Source: Escallonia rubra
Lineage: Eukaryota; Streptophyta; Magnoliopsida; Escalloniales; Escalloniaceae
Length of the DNA: 64,000 nucleotides
Assembly (NCBI GenBank): GCA_033065855.1
Contig: JAVXUO010001805.1
Span: 264,954 to 328,953 of the forward strand
Reading direction: 5' to 3'
The notes below the pieces were generated by a model. The model was not told the DNA's origin and made no database searches. It saw only the letters and a program-made list of their open reading frames with translations. Position 1 is the first letter of the stretch. Each line of letters opens with the position of its first letter. Made by a program: the position numbers and the translations under genes. Below are positions 1 through 25,189 of the stretch, piece by piece.

Positions 1-37
1 GCCAAAAGCTTGGTCAATTACCTTTGGTGAGTAGCCT

Positions 38-6858
<6,821 letters not shown>

Positions 6859-6992
6859 GATTTGTTCAGTGATGGTTTGGCAGGTGATGAAGGGTAACCA
6901 GCAAAATGAAGTTATACGGGTGTTTTGGTTGACGAAGTTATACGAGTGTTCAATGATGTCTTGTTAGCTGCCAGGTTTGGTTGATAAAGTTA

Positions 6993-8518
6993 GGGTAAAT
7001 TACACTAAACCCCCTGAGATTTACACCCGTGTCTCACAAAGGACCCTAAGGTTCCAATTTCAACAACTAACACCCCAACTTTGCATTTTCGATCCAATTG
7101 GACCCAAAATTGACTTTCCGTTACAAGAGCTGTGGATGGCCGTTACCCATGAGGGGCATTTTCGGTAACCAACAACATTAAAGCATTTGGAGGGAAATGG
7201 GTTCTTGTTCCCGCCACACTCTCTCCTCTGCACACACACACACACACATATACTACCCCACAGTCTCTCTCTCTCTCTCTCCCTCCTTCCCTCTCTCCCT
7301 CTCTCACACACACAAACACACATATACTACCCATGTTAATCTGAGCCCGAGATGGAGGTTGAAAGCTAGAATCACCGCCAACGGCAAGGCCAGCAAGTAG
7401 AACCCGGAAACATTGGCGTACATGCCTAACCACGGCCTAGCTGTTCCACGAACGATTCCTCCACAAACAGCTAGTGGGAAATTTACCACTTCTACCATGG
7501 CCATTAGCAGCATCATTTTCTTTACCCCTCCTATAATCCTCTTGTCATGGCTAAACAAAGAACCCCAAGTACCTCTGCCTGCTATCATTGCCAAACCACC
7601 TATGCATCCCAGGAAGCTGCTCACCGCCAAGGATGTGTATGCTGACTGGTAGGCTGGGCCTGCTTGGTTTGCACCGAGCTCGTTAGATACACGAATGGAT
7701 GCACACGTGGCTAGTGAAAGCATGACGGAGTAAAGCAAGTAGTCAAAGTTCAGGACGATTGCTAACACCCCAACTGATTGTTTTGCATTCGGGAGCCACC
7801 CTGTCAGCAAGACTAAGAGCTCTACGCACCACCATTCGAGGCATGTTGTGAGGCAACATGGCGCGCAAAGTTTAAGCAACTTGATCCAGTCGTGGATTCC
7901 TTGCTCCCACCACCCTCCTTCCTTCCAGCTCCCTCCCTTTCTAATTTCTGCTATCAACAAATAAACTGTGAGTAGAACCACAACCATGAGATCAGTTATC
8001 CAGACAGCCATCGATACTCCCTCAAGACCATTGGCCTTCGATAATAAGATATTGATGGGTACATGAAAAGCTACAGCCAAACCCAACATAACAGGAACTG
8101 TTTGGCTTTGTGAGCTCAAGTAGGCTTTAAGAGGACACAGAATTGAAGTGACTAATAAATCTGGGAGAAGATAAAAGACATACTTCTTTGCAACAACTGA
8201 GAGAGAGGGAGAGAGGGAAGGAGGGAGAGAGAGGGAGAGAGAGAGAGAGACTGTGGGGTAGTATATGTGTGTGTGTGTGCAGAGGAGAGAGTGTGGCGGG
8301 AACAAGAACCCATTTCCCTCCAAATTTCTTTAATGTTGTTGGTTACCGAAAATGCCCCTCGTGGGTAACGGCCATCCACAGCTCTTGTAACGGAAAGTCA
8401 ATTTTGGGTCCAATTGGATCGAAAATGCAAAGTTAGGGTGTTAGTTGTTGAAATTGGAACCTTAGGGTCCTTTGTGAGACACGGGTGTAAACCTCAGGGG
8501 GTTTAGTGTAATTTACCC
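6993..8518. mobile_element. Pack-MULE carrying a MATE transporter fragment
   Basis: This is a 1,526-bp element whose ends are near-identical inverted repeats of about 330 bp (6993-7330 and 8190-8518), starting GGGTAAATTACACTAAACCC. A perfect 9-bp direct repeat, ATAAAGTTA, flanks it at 6984-6992 and 8519-8527. A 9-bp target duplication is the hallmark of Mutator-like elements. Both TIRs end inside in (CA)n and (CT)n microsatellites. The cargo is host-gene sequence rather than transposase, so the element is non-autonomous. Confidence 0.92.
7337..8190 (-). pseudogene. MATE-family efflux transporter fragment (DTX48-51-like), transposon-captured
   Basis: About 280 codons of a MATE (multidrug and toxin extrusion) transporter, starting at VVAKKYVFYLLPDLLV and ending near AFNLHLGL. 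Recognisable family segments are PDLLVTSILCPLKAYLSSQS, WIKLLKLCAPCCLTTCLEWW and SIRVSNELGANQAGPA. The N-terminal helices and the C-terminal end are missing, against roughly 500 residues in intact family members. There is no intron, stop or frameshift. The open frame continues into both TIRs, giving a 339-codon chimeric ORF (7304-8323) whose start codon and His/Ser/Leu-rich leader are TIR-encoded. A full antiporter function is very unlikely. Confidence 0.88.
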
Positions 8519-8618
8519 ATAAAGTTATGAGATGCCAATCATAGTAGGAAGAGCACGCAATGAAACAATCTACGAATCGAAATAGGTTGGGAACTCTGTG
8601 GAAGGTACCTTTTCAATT

Positions 8619-9357
8619 GGGTTAATTACACTAGGCACCCTCAAGTTATCACTTTGTAGCGCTCTGCACCACAAAGTTTTTTTTCGCTATCTGTCACCCC
8701 AAATTTTCATAAGTGTGGCACCCAACACCCTCCGTCCAAATTCCGGCCAATAGCCTCACCGGATAAGTAATTTAACTTAAACAAGGGGGCATTTTGGTCA
8801 AAAAGATTGCAATGGGTTTGTCAGGCGGCGGCGCGAGGCTGTTGCCGCTGTGGAGGGCGGGGGAGAGAAGAGGAAGGAAGAGAGGGGCTCGGCATCGCCG
8901 ATAGGGTTCAGGGACGTTGCCGACGGAGAGTGCGGCACCGGCCTAAGATGCGAAAGAGGGGCAAGGGACAGCGGCGCNGGGCTATTGTGGCCGTGGGGTG
9001 GGAAGAGACTTTTCTGGCGTGAGATGCCGAAGGAGGGGCGCGGGGCGGGCGGGAGAGAAGAGAAAGGAAGGCAGTGACGAGGTCGGCGTCGCCGACGGGG
9101 GGGAGGGGCGCTGCTGGAGGAGAGGGGACACCGGCGTGAGATGCCAGCGCAAGGGGGTTGGCGGCGCAATTAGGGTTTCTGTGATGTTCCAAAAATGCCC
9201 TCCAAAGTTCAGCTTATTAATTTTTTTTGCCGGAATTTGGACGGAGGGCGTTCGGTGCCACACTTATGAAAACTTGGGGTGACAGCTAGCGAAAAAAAAC
9301 TCTGTGGTGCAGAGTGCTACAACGTGATAACTTGAGCGCGCCTAGTGTAATTAACCC
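8619..9357. mobile_element. MULE-type non-autonomous element with GC-rich cargo
   Basis: Inverted termini of about 125 bp start GGGTTAATTACACTAGGC. The flanks are TTTTCAATT (8610-8618) and TTTTCAATA (9358-9366), a 9-bp target duplication with one mismatch. The interior (about 8805-9175) is strongly GC-rich with an ambiguous base at 8978. It has competing short open frames rich in Arg, Gly and Pro and no recognisable protein. GC-rich captured first exons are common in Pack-MULEs, but the donor gene cannot be named. Confidence 0.82.
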
Positions 9358-9366
9358 TTTTCAATA

Positions 9367-10468
9367 TACAAGCTCACATCGCTGATGACAAGTTAGTCAT
9401 GACATAAAGCTGATAGAACATTGCATTTAATTGGAGTGCTCACATAGTATTTGGCCTTGTGGAGTTGCTTGTGGAAGTTTGTTGACAAAGTTTTCTGTAC
9501 AATTGTGAAATTCCTGGGCTATTTAGTTTCTTTACTCAAAGGTTGGTTTGCAATAAATAGGGAAGCACCTAGCACCACCTGCTGGTGACCACAAATTTCG
9601 TATGGATCCTCAAGGGTAGGTAGATGTATTAATCTGTGGCCCCTAGATAGGGCATGATGATCAAAAGATGCAGAAATCTTCACAATGCTGAGTCATTCAG
9701 TTCATGTGATGAAGTAATTAAACACCAGCAGCTACTTTTTACCACTAATTTGTCTGGAGTTCGAGGGGTTAGAGAACCTTCGTAGTGGTGTTTCACTTCT
9801 TGAGATGTTTCACTTTTTGAGAAGCTTTTGAACTTCTTGTCCACATACTTTGGTGTGGAGTTCTGAAGTTTCAACCTGATGTGTTGATTCCGGTTCCTCT
9901 AGAGCTAATTCCAGGTTTAAAGACCTGGTGATTTATCATTTGCTTTTGTTTTAAGTTTATCTAGCAATCATAAGGGACCTTGATGAACCTGTAATCGTCC
10001 ATGTCCAATTGATTCGGTGATAGCCCAGAAACGATGGCATCAATACTACTGTCTTTACTTGTACTGTAATTTTGAACAGAGAAACATGATCATGGACCTA
10101 TTCCTTCTTCGTCGTGTCTATGTGCAGTCGGTGCAGATAGAGACGGCAAAACTGAAATTTTAGTCATCAGCACGCATACTTAAAAGAGACGTTGACGTCT
10201 TTAGGACAGTTATTTCATCCAAAACAGCTTTTTGCTTATATCAATACCATAATCTGATTTGACTGAATGAACTTGTTTCACTACTTGATGATTCTTAAAG
10301 TCATTATTATCTAGCAAAACGCTTTTTAAAGCCTATTTCTAACAGTTTGACCAGTAGATTTATACAAAGAAGTAGCTGAAAGTGAAACTATGTTACATAT
10401 CAGAAAATCATGAAGCTATAAACAAATTGCCTGTGTTGTTACAGAGTTACGTAGCAGTAGTGAATTCT
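9367..10468. other. 3' flank of the 816-aa SRLK gene, no gene seen
   Basis: This is AT-rich sequence with only short open frames and no recognised repeat. It presumably contains the 3' UTR and polyadenylation region of the gene ending at 10469. Confidence 0.5.
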
Positions 10469-13400
10469 TTACCGCCCCTCTAATAGTGAAATGGTTGCCT
10501 CATTCGATGTCGAGATCAATCTTCTAGCCAGTGGATATTGTGCCTCATCCAAGATTCCCTCTGAATAGAAACCAGGTTGCTTGGGTTGTGGCAGCATGAC
10601 ACTCTCTCCATCTAACATTAACAGTGCAGATGCCATCGTTGGCCTGTCTTCAGGGCGCCGTTGCACACACAAGAGGCCTACTTGTAAGCATTTCAATACT
10701 TCTGACAGTGGAAGTTGATCTTCTTCCTTCACTTGCTCTAGAAGCTCCAAAGGATTCCCTTCAGTCCATAGTTTCCATGCCTGACAAAGCCCATGTTACT
10801 GAGGAACAAAATCAAAAACATTGAACACGAAGGAAAGCAGCATCATGTATGGACTTACATGCCCTAAAAGGTTGAGATCATGGTCCGGATGGTAAAACAT
10901 TCTGTTCCTTTTGCCGCTCACAATTTCCAAAACTAGTACTCCGAAGCTATAGACATCTGATTTCATGGAAAAGAGCCCATCCATTATGTATTCTGGAGAC
11001 ATATAACCACTGCACGCCATTGCAAGAGAAACAAGATCAGATTGAACTCTGGGCAGGTACTAACGAGAAATTATCTTAATACTTACTAGGTTCCAATCAC
11101 CCTTCTGGTTTTCTCAGAAATTTGATCTCCACCAAAAGCTCTCGCAATGCCAAAGTCAGAAATTTTAGGATTCATCTCATGGTCTAGTAGCACATTGCTG
11201 GCCTTGAGATCCCTATGAATGATTGTTAACCTTGAATCTCGATGTAGATAGAGGAGTCCTCGAGCAATGCCCACAATAATGTTAAAGCGCCTTCTCCACA
11301 CCAGAGAATTACGAGTACCATCTGAGCTTGTTTCCAACCATGTTAAAACAATTAAAGACTATGCTAGATAAAGGTCTAAGTTTAAATCATTGTTACAATT
11401 CCATGTATGTCTCTGAAATTAAGCAATCCAAGATAGAGGTAACATGGGCTAACCAAAGATGTAGGAGTTCAAGCTTCTGTTGGGCATATACTCGTAAATT
11501 AACATCCTCTCTTCTCCTTCAGTGCAGCATCCCAAAAGCCTAACAAGATTCCGATGCTGTAGTTTGGCTATCAAGATGACCTCATTTTTGAATTCTTCGG
11601 GTCCTTGTTTGGAATCCTTTGAGAGCCTCTTGACTGCTATCTGTTGTCCAGTCGGTAGTTGACCCTACAATTGTTGCTGTGAAGTAAGACGCCAGCACAC
11701 TACAATGATGAAAACATAATTGTTTTCGGTTCTGTGGGGAAAAAGAGAAATAAATTTTGGTGGAAGGTACCAAAAGAATTCCTTTTTCTCTCTGCTCATG
11801 CAAAATGATAGAGTTAGCCTGTCTTGAAATCAAAATTACCTGGTATACTGGTCCAAAACCACCCTCTCCAATTTTATTTGATTCAGAAAAATTGTCTGTT
11901 GCTTCTGCAATGATACTTCTTTTGAAAATTGGTAGTTCAAGATCTTCCTCGTCCCTGGCTTGAGTCTCTGATTTTCGACCTACTAATGCGACAAATGACG
12001 GAATCGGGAATGTAAGATCCAATATTTCATGGTTCACATGTCTAAAACTGTAATCTTTTTGGCCAAAACGTGACAGAAACCTGCTATGTCTAACATTCAA
12101 ACGAAGTTATAGAACTGCTTTAACATTATCATCTAGTATCTTGGTTTAAATTACTAGTTTGACCAACCGAAGCTTTACCTTAGGATTCAGTAAATACACC
12201 AGCAAAGGTCACTTACGACTAGAATGGTTCCAGTAACAAATACCATGTGACATGGAGGATTGTAAGCATAAGTGACATGCTTTCATAACTTCTTGTCGGA
12301 TGTGAAGAACGCAACTGAAAGCGGTAATTGTTGCATTATTTACGATTGCCTCTTCAGTAATCGAATGCACCAAAGCTCTTAGGTTCACGCTTCATTTAGG
12401 ATTGACTTGATCAACTAATATCACAATTGCATCAAGGACTTAACAGCCTTTTAGGTGGGATCCTAGAAATTTCTTAAAGATTATATTATAGCGGAAATAA
12501 ATATATGAACCATTTTAGACCAAAAAATAGGCTTTTTACCTATGTCTACTTATTAGTCAAGTTGCATTGGAAAGGGGTTCTGGTAATATGCACCTTAGTT
12601 TTGACAATGTTATGTATCATGGATGAAAGTGAAGAGATAACAAGTACCTTGTGCTTTCTTTCTTCTTCTCCATATGATTAAAAAAGCAGCAAAAAGTATT
12701 ACTACAGTTACTGATACACTGACCGTCACTGCCACGAGCTGCTTTTCATTTTTGGAACCTGATATAAAGTGCAAAAAATCATATTCAAAATATAGAACCT
12801 TAAAGCACAGGATGTAGACCTTCTTAAAAATTCTCTACTTCAATGTGCTCAAGAAGAATGGTAAAATGAAAAATACCTAGATCAGAAGCTGAGACCCGAA
12901 CGTAGAGATTCTGGTTACCAGATCTTGCAAATTGTCTGACATCAACCAGATCACCATACCATAGCAAGCAACCACTTCCCTTACCAGAAACATTTGAATT
13001 AGCATAAGCTGTGCATGAACAATTCTTCAAGCATTCTGCCTCACAATCTTTTAGGGTCACACTAGTGCTTATCCAGAAGTTTGGGAAATCTGGCACCTTT
13101 ACTCCTTTAAGCTCTTTGAATCCTTCCCCTTTGGAACAATTCAATATGTGTTTCTGAACGCACCCCCCGGACCAAACATTCATTTCCCAATCCTGTGAAA
13201 ATTTAGGAATGTATCCAGGCAAACAGCTGCAAATTCGCGTGTTGCTCATTGTGCAAACACCATCAGAACCACACTTGCCATAAACGTCACAAGGGTCACT
13301 GGGGAGGGTATAAATCAGAAGCCAACCAAGGCTACTGCTCCAAACATAACGTTGGACTTCACCAGAGTAACTTATCACAGACCTTGTAGTAGTAGACTCG

Positions 13401-14167
13401 TTCCCTAGACCATAATCATAAAACATCTCCCCTGAAGTAACAACCGTCCGGGGATTGAAAACTAGGTTGGGTATAGTTGGAATTCCACTAAATCCCACAC
13501 CATTCCACGGTCCACTTCGGAACTTGTTAACAGAACCTTCTCTAATTACTAGTTGTGGAAGTTCATAACCATTGACACTGTAAGTGAATTGCCCAGGAGA
13601 AGGATCATTGGAACTCTTCCAGGATGTCAGATAGCGATTGAAACCCAGCTTCATCCCTGCTAACAGGGTATCTGAAGGATGATCAAAGCTTTGCCAGAGA
13701 TTGCCTTCTGTCTTGCTCTCATCTCTCAACACAAGATTTCCGGAGTCTAACAGCTGTGCAACTGTTCTATTTGTTGATATGTTCTGAGCGCTCGTTGACC
13801 AAGCTACTCTTTCCATACGATCCAAAAGGATTAAATTCCCGTCGTCCCCAATCTTCAAAGTACCAGATGAATCATTAAGAGGGTTATCCCTATTTGCCAC
13901 CCAGACAATAGTTCTAGGATTCATCTTGTAGTACCAAATGCCCAAGTACCAATTCTTGGAACTGCCGTCACTGAAGAAGGCTAGCTCAAATTTCCCTCTG
14001 GCTGATACTAAACTCTCGCCATCCCTCACTGATAGTGACGGACCTAAAATGTCCTGCGATCCAGAGGATTCTCTTAGAGATAGCATTAGAACAAAACAGT
14101 GACAAAGAAAAGCAAAAACGGCAACCCCCATGGACATCTCTGGAAAATCCCTGTATATCACACGCAC
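10469..14167 (-). CDS. G-type lectin S-receptor-like Ser/Thr kinase, complete (816 aa)
   Basis: Exons: 14167-12877, 12758-12648, 11979-11840, 11664-11454, 11321-11087, 11009-10859 and 10780-10469. All borders are GT/AG. The total of 2,451 nt is exactly 817 codons with the stop, and no disruption was seen. Exon 1 encodes a signal peptide, bulb lectin ([35 protein letters not shown]), SLG domain ([13 protein letters not shown]), EGF-like region ([11 protein letters not shown]) and PAN domain ([18 protein letters not shown]). Exon 2 encodes the TM helix followed by WRRRKKA. The kinase has [28 protein letters not shown] and [11 protein letters not shown]. It fits the At4g27290-type SRLK clade. 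Translation may start at 14167 or at the next Met (14137), which gives a more usual signal peptide. It is the only SRLK here with a single undamaged model. Confidence 0.93.
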
Positions 14168-14660
14168 TTGAGGAAAAACTTTTTTGAGCTATTCTCATCG
14201 AGTTTCAAAGTCTCTGACATGGAGATTCCAGACAACAAACTCTTGGCCTCTCAGTCCAAAAAGGCTTGATTAAAAATCCAAAGTCGCTTGATGAAACATG
14301 GAGTTTCCACCCAAACGAAGTTTGACAGAGACATGTACTGTGCTTTGAAAGGAAAAGTCAGCAGTTAAGAATGATTGACCAAGTTGTCGAATTAAGAAAC
14401 GTGAAGCCGAAGTATTCAAGGCCAGTTACTTGTATAATATGATTAACAGCTTTGACTGATTCTCTGAAAATTAGTCATTAATCTGTTGTAGGGTCAACAT
14501 TGGGCATTGGTGATGTCAAAGCGGAAAATGCTTGGAAGAATTGGAAAAAGAAAATAAAATATTGAAGAGAGGGGGGGGGGGGGGGGGGGGGTGGGGGCGG
14601 TGGTGGCTAAGCCATATATGTCTGGAAGGCTGTAAAGAGTCAAGCATGTGTGGATCTGCA
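14168..14660. other. Upstream region of the intact SRLK gene, with a G21 homopolymer
   Basis: This is presumed promoter DNA for the gene starting at 14167; I saw no convincing TATA box. A run of 21 G occupies 14571-14591 and is followed by TGGGGGCGG. Such a tract can form a G-quadruplex and its exact length is prone to sequencing error. Confidence 0.5.
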
Positions 14661-20389
<5,729 letters not shown>

Positions 20390-20723
20390 TGAATTGCAGA
20401 GCTCCGATTAACGTTATTGTGCTGCTCCTCATCTCAATTACGGCTGCAACGTACAATATGAGCAAAGGATTCCAATGTAAGACTTATGTCGTGACACAAG
20501 CCTGCCTGCCATAGTTGAAAGAGCGGTTGATAGGTCTATGATCCAAAAAGTTCAGTCACCAAGGCTAACCACACATTTGCATGGATCAACACCAGAAACA
20601 ACAAGTCAAGAATTCTTGGTCTTAATGGTAAACAGCCAAGTCTTTGATATGTCCTCGTAACCGACGATACCCAGCACTGTTTACCATGGTATTGAAGTTT
20701 CAATGATACGGTTCAGTAACTAG
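20390..20723. other. Upstream flank of the stop-bearing SRLK
   Basis: This is presumed promoter and 5' UTR for the minus-strand gene starting at 20389. No gene, repeat or clear core promoter motif was recognised. Confidence 0.4.
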
Positions 20724-21200
20724 AGCCCCGTTTGACACTCATTTATTTTTTCAGTTTTGAAAATTGAAAATAAAAAAGCGTGTTTGATAACCATTTTTTT
20801 TTTCTTCTCCAATTTTTTCTTCAGTTTTTAAACTGAAGAAAAAAAAAACTCCAAAAATGAGTTTTTTTTTTCACTTTTGGTTTTTTTTTAAGACCACCAC
20901 CCTCCCACCGCCGGTAGCCACCTCAGGCGACCACCGCCAGCGGCTTGCCAGCAGTCGCCGGAGGTTGCTGCTGGCGACTACCGGCAGCCACCTTCGACCA
21001 CCGACAGCCATCGACGGCAGCCACCAGCCACCGCTACACCCCACCACCGCCCCCGCAAACCACCACAAGAAAAAACTCAAAATAAAAATTGGGTTATCAA
21101 ACACCCACTTGTTTTTGAAAAAAAAAATTTAACTGCTCTTTAATTTTATTTTATTTTGGAAATTGAAAACAAAAAAAAAAAATTTCAAACGAAGCCTAGC
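20724..21200. mobile_element. Short non-autonomous repeat, CCACC-rich core (copy 1)
   Basis: The ends are inverted (GCCCCGTTTGACA at left; the complement of the right end reads GGCTTCGTTTGAAA), similar to hAT-type termini. Poly-A/T tracts flank a GC-rich core of CCACC/GCCGCC repeats. A second copy lies at about 51960-52500 with the same order of parts. Target duplications were not clear. Confidence 0.6.
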
Positions 21201-23339
21201 TAGGTAATTTGTAAGTGAAAGCGAAGTGTTTTACAAAGTCCGTAGAATATTGAGGCATTGACAGAGAAATTGCTTCTACCCAACACAAGAAAGAAGTGAT
21301 TAGTGTATTCCTAATCCTCTGAGCAACAACGGATCCAAAAGGGTATCCTCGGAATGGACCTAAAAGGTACACTAAATCCCATATCAATCCCGTTCACAAG
21401 CAACCATTACTCCAAGAAACTTTACTTTCGTCCAAAAACCAAATCTTCAAGGTCCCTGACGTCCTCAAGAATAAGGTATGTGGAAGCTTTGCTCGTGGTC
21501 GAGAAGGTCCATTTGGTCCAAACTTATGACTCATTGTGTGCATCTAGTCAATGCTTTGAATAGTTTTATCAATTTTCTAAAGTATTGATTAGGATTTATA
21601 GCTTTGTTCGTGTATTATGATAGTGAAGTATATTTGTTTTATCTCTTTAGCTCTTTCCATTTTTCTGGCTTTCAAGTGTGAATTGGCACGCCAACTTTTT
21701 GACTTCCTGGTTAAAAACCAAAGCAGATTTTCCTAACACTCAAAACTGCAGCCAGTACTCTGGCTTTGGAAAAAAGAAACCTTCACTGCAACTCTTTGAT
21801 GTACTGATATAGACTCAAAGTAATCGACAATTAGGCAAAACTGGGACTTTTATTCGCCTCCTCGGTGGCAAATTTAAAGTCCCAGCACCCATACCAAACC
21901 TGCACCTCCATGCCCACCCTTCCATCAGTGCATCACATCCTGTCGGGATATGCTCGTGCTGGGCAACCATAAGGGATGGGAATGAGGATCACAGAACGCG
22001 GTCCAGGAGAGGTGACGGGAAGAACAATTCGACAAATACTAGGATTACACATGTTCTGCAGTCTCATGACAGATTGATTTAGTAATAAATGATTTTCTGT
22101 CATTTGATGCTACTGTTGGGTCATACGCATATGGGAACTCACTGCATAATTAAACTGGATTTTTCTATGCAACCTGCAGAATCTCCTAATGACATAAGTT
22201 TATAGTAGTCAGCCAGCCCTGCTCAAAGCCACACCTGTTGGATGGGACAACCCCTAGACAACCAATGTAACAACAAAATACAACTTTGGTATCATCTTAG
22301 CTACAAGTACTTATGTAACAACAAAATACAACTTTGGTATCATCTTAGCTACAAGTACTTGAAACCGAAATTCTTTCTTTCTAATTGAACTAACTGGATA
22401 GATGCACCCCAAAAAACAGTTCTGGCACATTCAACGGAGAAGAATAGTCCACCTGAGGCTAGCAGTCAACTATCAATCAAGAACTCCCTTCCTCTATTCT
22501 CTTACGTCCATCCCTGCAACATGAAAAAGCAATAGATGCCGACAAGTAGAGGGTTCAGGAAGCGCATTTAATCAGATTAATGCATCTTAAAATGGATTCC
22601 CGAATCTGCACAGAGGAAATAAAGGGAAAGGGGGGGACGGGGAGAAGAACAACAAATCACTAACTTTACACACAAACTCGCAGCAAAACAAAAAAATCTC
22701 CTATCTTAAGCATCTGCATATCAATCATCTTGGTCTTCTTTCTATATAGCTGAAGCTTACACAATTTCTCTTATGCAATCTCATACCAAGTGATAGAGCA
22801 GATTTCCAGAACGTTTTCGTCTCTGACTTTACTACATTGTACGAGAACATCGCAGAATAACAGAATAATTGGCATGCCCTGCAAAGCTAATGAAGGTAAA
22901 ATAGAATGAAAGTTTTGCAGTCTAGCGTAACTAGTGTTAAGTTGCCCAAGTAAACCATGCCAGAGACCAGGCCAGGCCACTAGTTGTGCCGGCACTCACC
23001 TAACGACTGAACTGCTTAGAACTTTGATCTGAAAGTGTTCTTATAGACAGTAAATTTCATGCTCTGAATCTGCACTTCCTAAGAAATATAACCTCTGATG
23101 GGTTTTTCTCTGACTTCATTTAATCCAAAAGGAAGAGATTTGTATTCCCCAACAGACATGGCACACATATAAGGAGAGGAATAAGATAAGATCTAAAGCA
23201 AAGCAATGTGGTCAGAAAGGTAAAATCAGAAGGGGTGGAGGAGCACAACGGAAATTAAAGTAAATGGAGGCATATAAAGCTCTCGCCACTGATATCGTTG
23301 AGACTTCCGCGAGGGACTGATTTTGGCTGTAATAATGTA
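21201..23339. other. Intergenic DNA with a 49-bp tandem duplication
   Basis: The only structure seen is a near-perfect two-copy direct repeat with a 49-bp period at 22264-22361, starting ATGTAACAACAAAATACAAC. No open frame has recognisable homology. Confidence 0.5.
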
Positions 23340-23990
23340 TATACATGTTGTAGGCACCTGCAATACGGCTACGACATGAATTAATCTATAAGAGCAAACA
23401 ACTTCGAGTACCCAAACAACGATAACAGGGAAAACAGAAACACATTGGGATTATCAAGGCTAGTTAAGACTACTAGAACAAGAACCCTCGAAGCACAACT
23501 TACCAATGAAGAATTCAGCCTACTCAGAAAGTTGTAAAGGGGATTAGATTTGACCGAATCGAGTTGTCCACAAGATCTTATATAGGCCAGGTGATGCCCC
23601 AATGCTCGTAATATCCTTGTAATGTATAATCTCCATTCCCCAAACCCACCCCGACCACAAAATCATGCAGATGAAGGGCCGAGGGAGGGGGCGAGAAGGG
23701 TAGACACTACATGCAACACCTCAACAATGTGATAACGATGGGTCAAATGGCATCTATAGACTTATTAGTCCAAACACGAGTTCTATATTGAAGACCACGA
23801 TTTTCCATAACCAATTGAACTTGAAGGCCGAAAGAAAGCATTCGAGTACTTGAAATATTGGTATTTCATAGGATTGATGAAAGAAAGATCATGTATCAGT
23901 TAGACAACCTTGTGGCATTGCTCCGAGTCAAGTGGAAGGTGCATCTCTGCAACCTTTGCAATGGACTTGAAACAGCCCTTAAAATTTTTA
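23340..23990. repeat. Diverged dispersed copy of the 3'-array unit segment
   Basis: This matches the beginning of the array unit at 57700-58200, 60570-61070 and 63600-64000 along its length. Shared blocks include GTTGTCCACAAGATCTTATA, CAAAATCATGCAGATGAAGG and the end near GTGGCATTGCTCCGAGTCAA. It lacks the CTACTC minisatellite and lies about 34 kb away from the array. Confidence 0.8.
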
Positions 23991-24139
23991 TTCTATTACT
24001 GATATAAAGGTCCAATTTTTATATAAGTTAGTTAACAAAAATTGAAAGAAATGCAAGCAATAAACCCTACCAAGTTTTCACATTAAGGTCCAGCCTTGCG
24101 AAATTTAAAAGATAAATCAAAATTTAAAAAATAAATGAC

Positions 24140-24580
24140 AGGTTGTAATTCAATACAGAAGAAGACTTTCAACAACTAAATTGGGTCAAACTGTAAGTGT
24201 CCTAAGGAGAATCTAAAAGGCCTATTACAACTACAAGCCCGAGGCTTACCACCAATCAAGAAAGAAAATTGATCTACATGCTCAAGGCCCAAATGATATT
24301 TTTCTCCACACAAGGCCTATTAAGTAACTACCAGCCCAGATTGTATCGAACTATTTACAGCAAGTTTGGAGATACATTGGTCCCGAACTTGAAATCTAAC
24401 TTCTAAATATTTATACAGAAGACTTTCAACAACTAAATTGGTCAAAATGGCAGCGTCCTAAGGAGAATCCAGAAGGCCTACCATACTAGAAATTAGAAAA
24501 GAAAATGGATCTGCAAGCCTAAGGCCCAATTTCTATTTCTCCACACAAAGTCCATTAAGTAACTACCGGCCCAAATTTTC
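24140..24580. repeat. Two-copy imperfect direct repeat (about 190 bp each)
   Basis: Copies at about 24155-24350 and 24410-24580 share GAAGACTTTCAACAACTAAA, TCCTAAGGAGAATC and CCATTAAGTAACTACC/CTATTAAGTAACTACC. No coding content was recognised. Confidence 0.65.
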
Positions 24581-24599
24581 CAAATAGTACAAATATTAG

Positions 24600-25189
24600 T
24601 AGTCCTCTTCATGAGATAGTGAAACCATCATTGACCACAGTAGGCATTACATTTTGCCTTTCTCTGATCGTCCTTTTTGTTTTTTGAAGAAACAGTCTGG
24701 CCATCACTAACAATAACTAGCGTGACTCGTCTGATGATATAATCACATCCGAAAACAAATTTACGTTCCTAAATAACTCATTTTGCATTGTCTACAATCC
24801 TTGATATCTGTCCAGCGTCCATGCATTTGCTTATATGCATCAGGAGTAATTCACAGTATCCGCTTACGTTTGCACTTCTAACCCATTAAGTTATTTGTCT
24901 TCTTTTTCGTGCCTAAACCTTCGTCCATGTGGGTGAATTTCCCGTCTTATCCCTGCCCTTTGATTAGATGGGACCGTCTTAACATTTCCATCCAAGAAAT
25001 GGACGAAAGCTTACACAAGACACGAAATTACCCCAGGGAATTAATTACTGGTCAAGGAAAAAAGAAAAGACAAGTGGTAGGTTAGTCCTTAAGGGATATA
25101 CAAGATTACTCCTTAATTATTGGCCATAGCATCTCATTCTTCACTCTCTTAGTATAGACCTGATAGTAACTTTTGGCCCTTTACAACTA
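24600..25189. other. Intergenic DNA, no gene seen
   Basis: I see no recognisable coding sequence, RNA gene or paired termini here. Confidence 0.4.
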
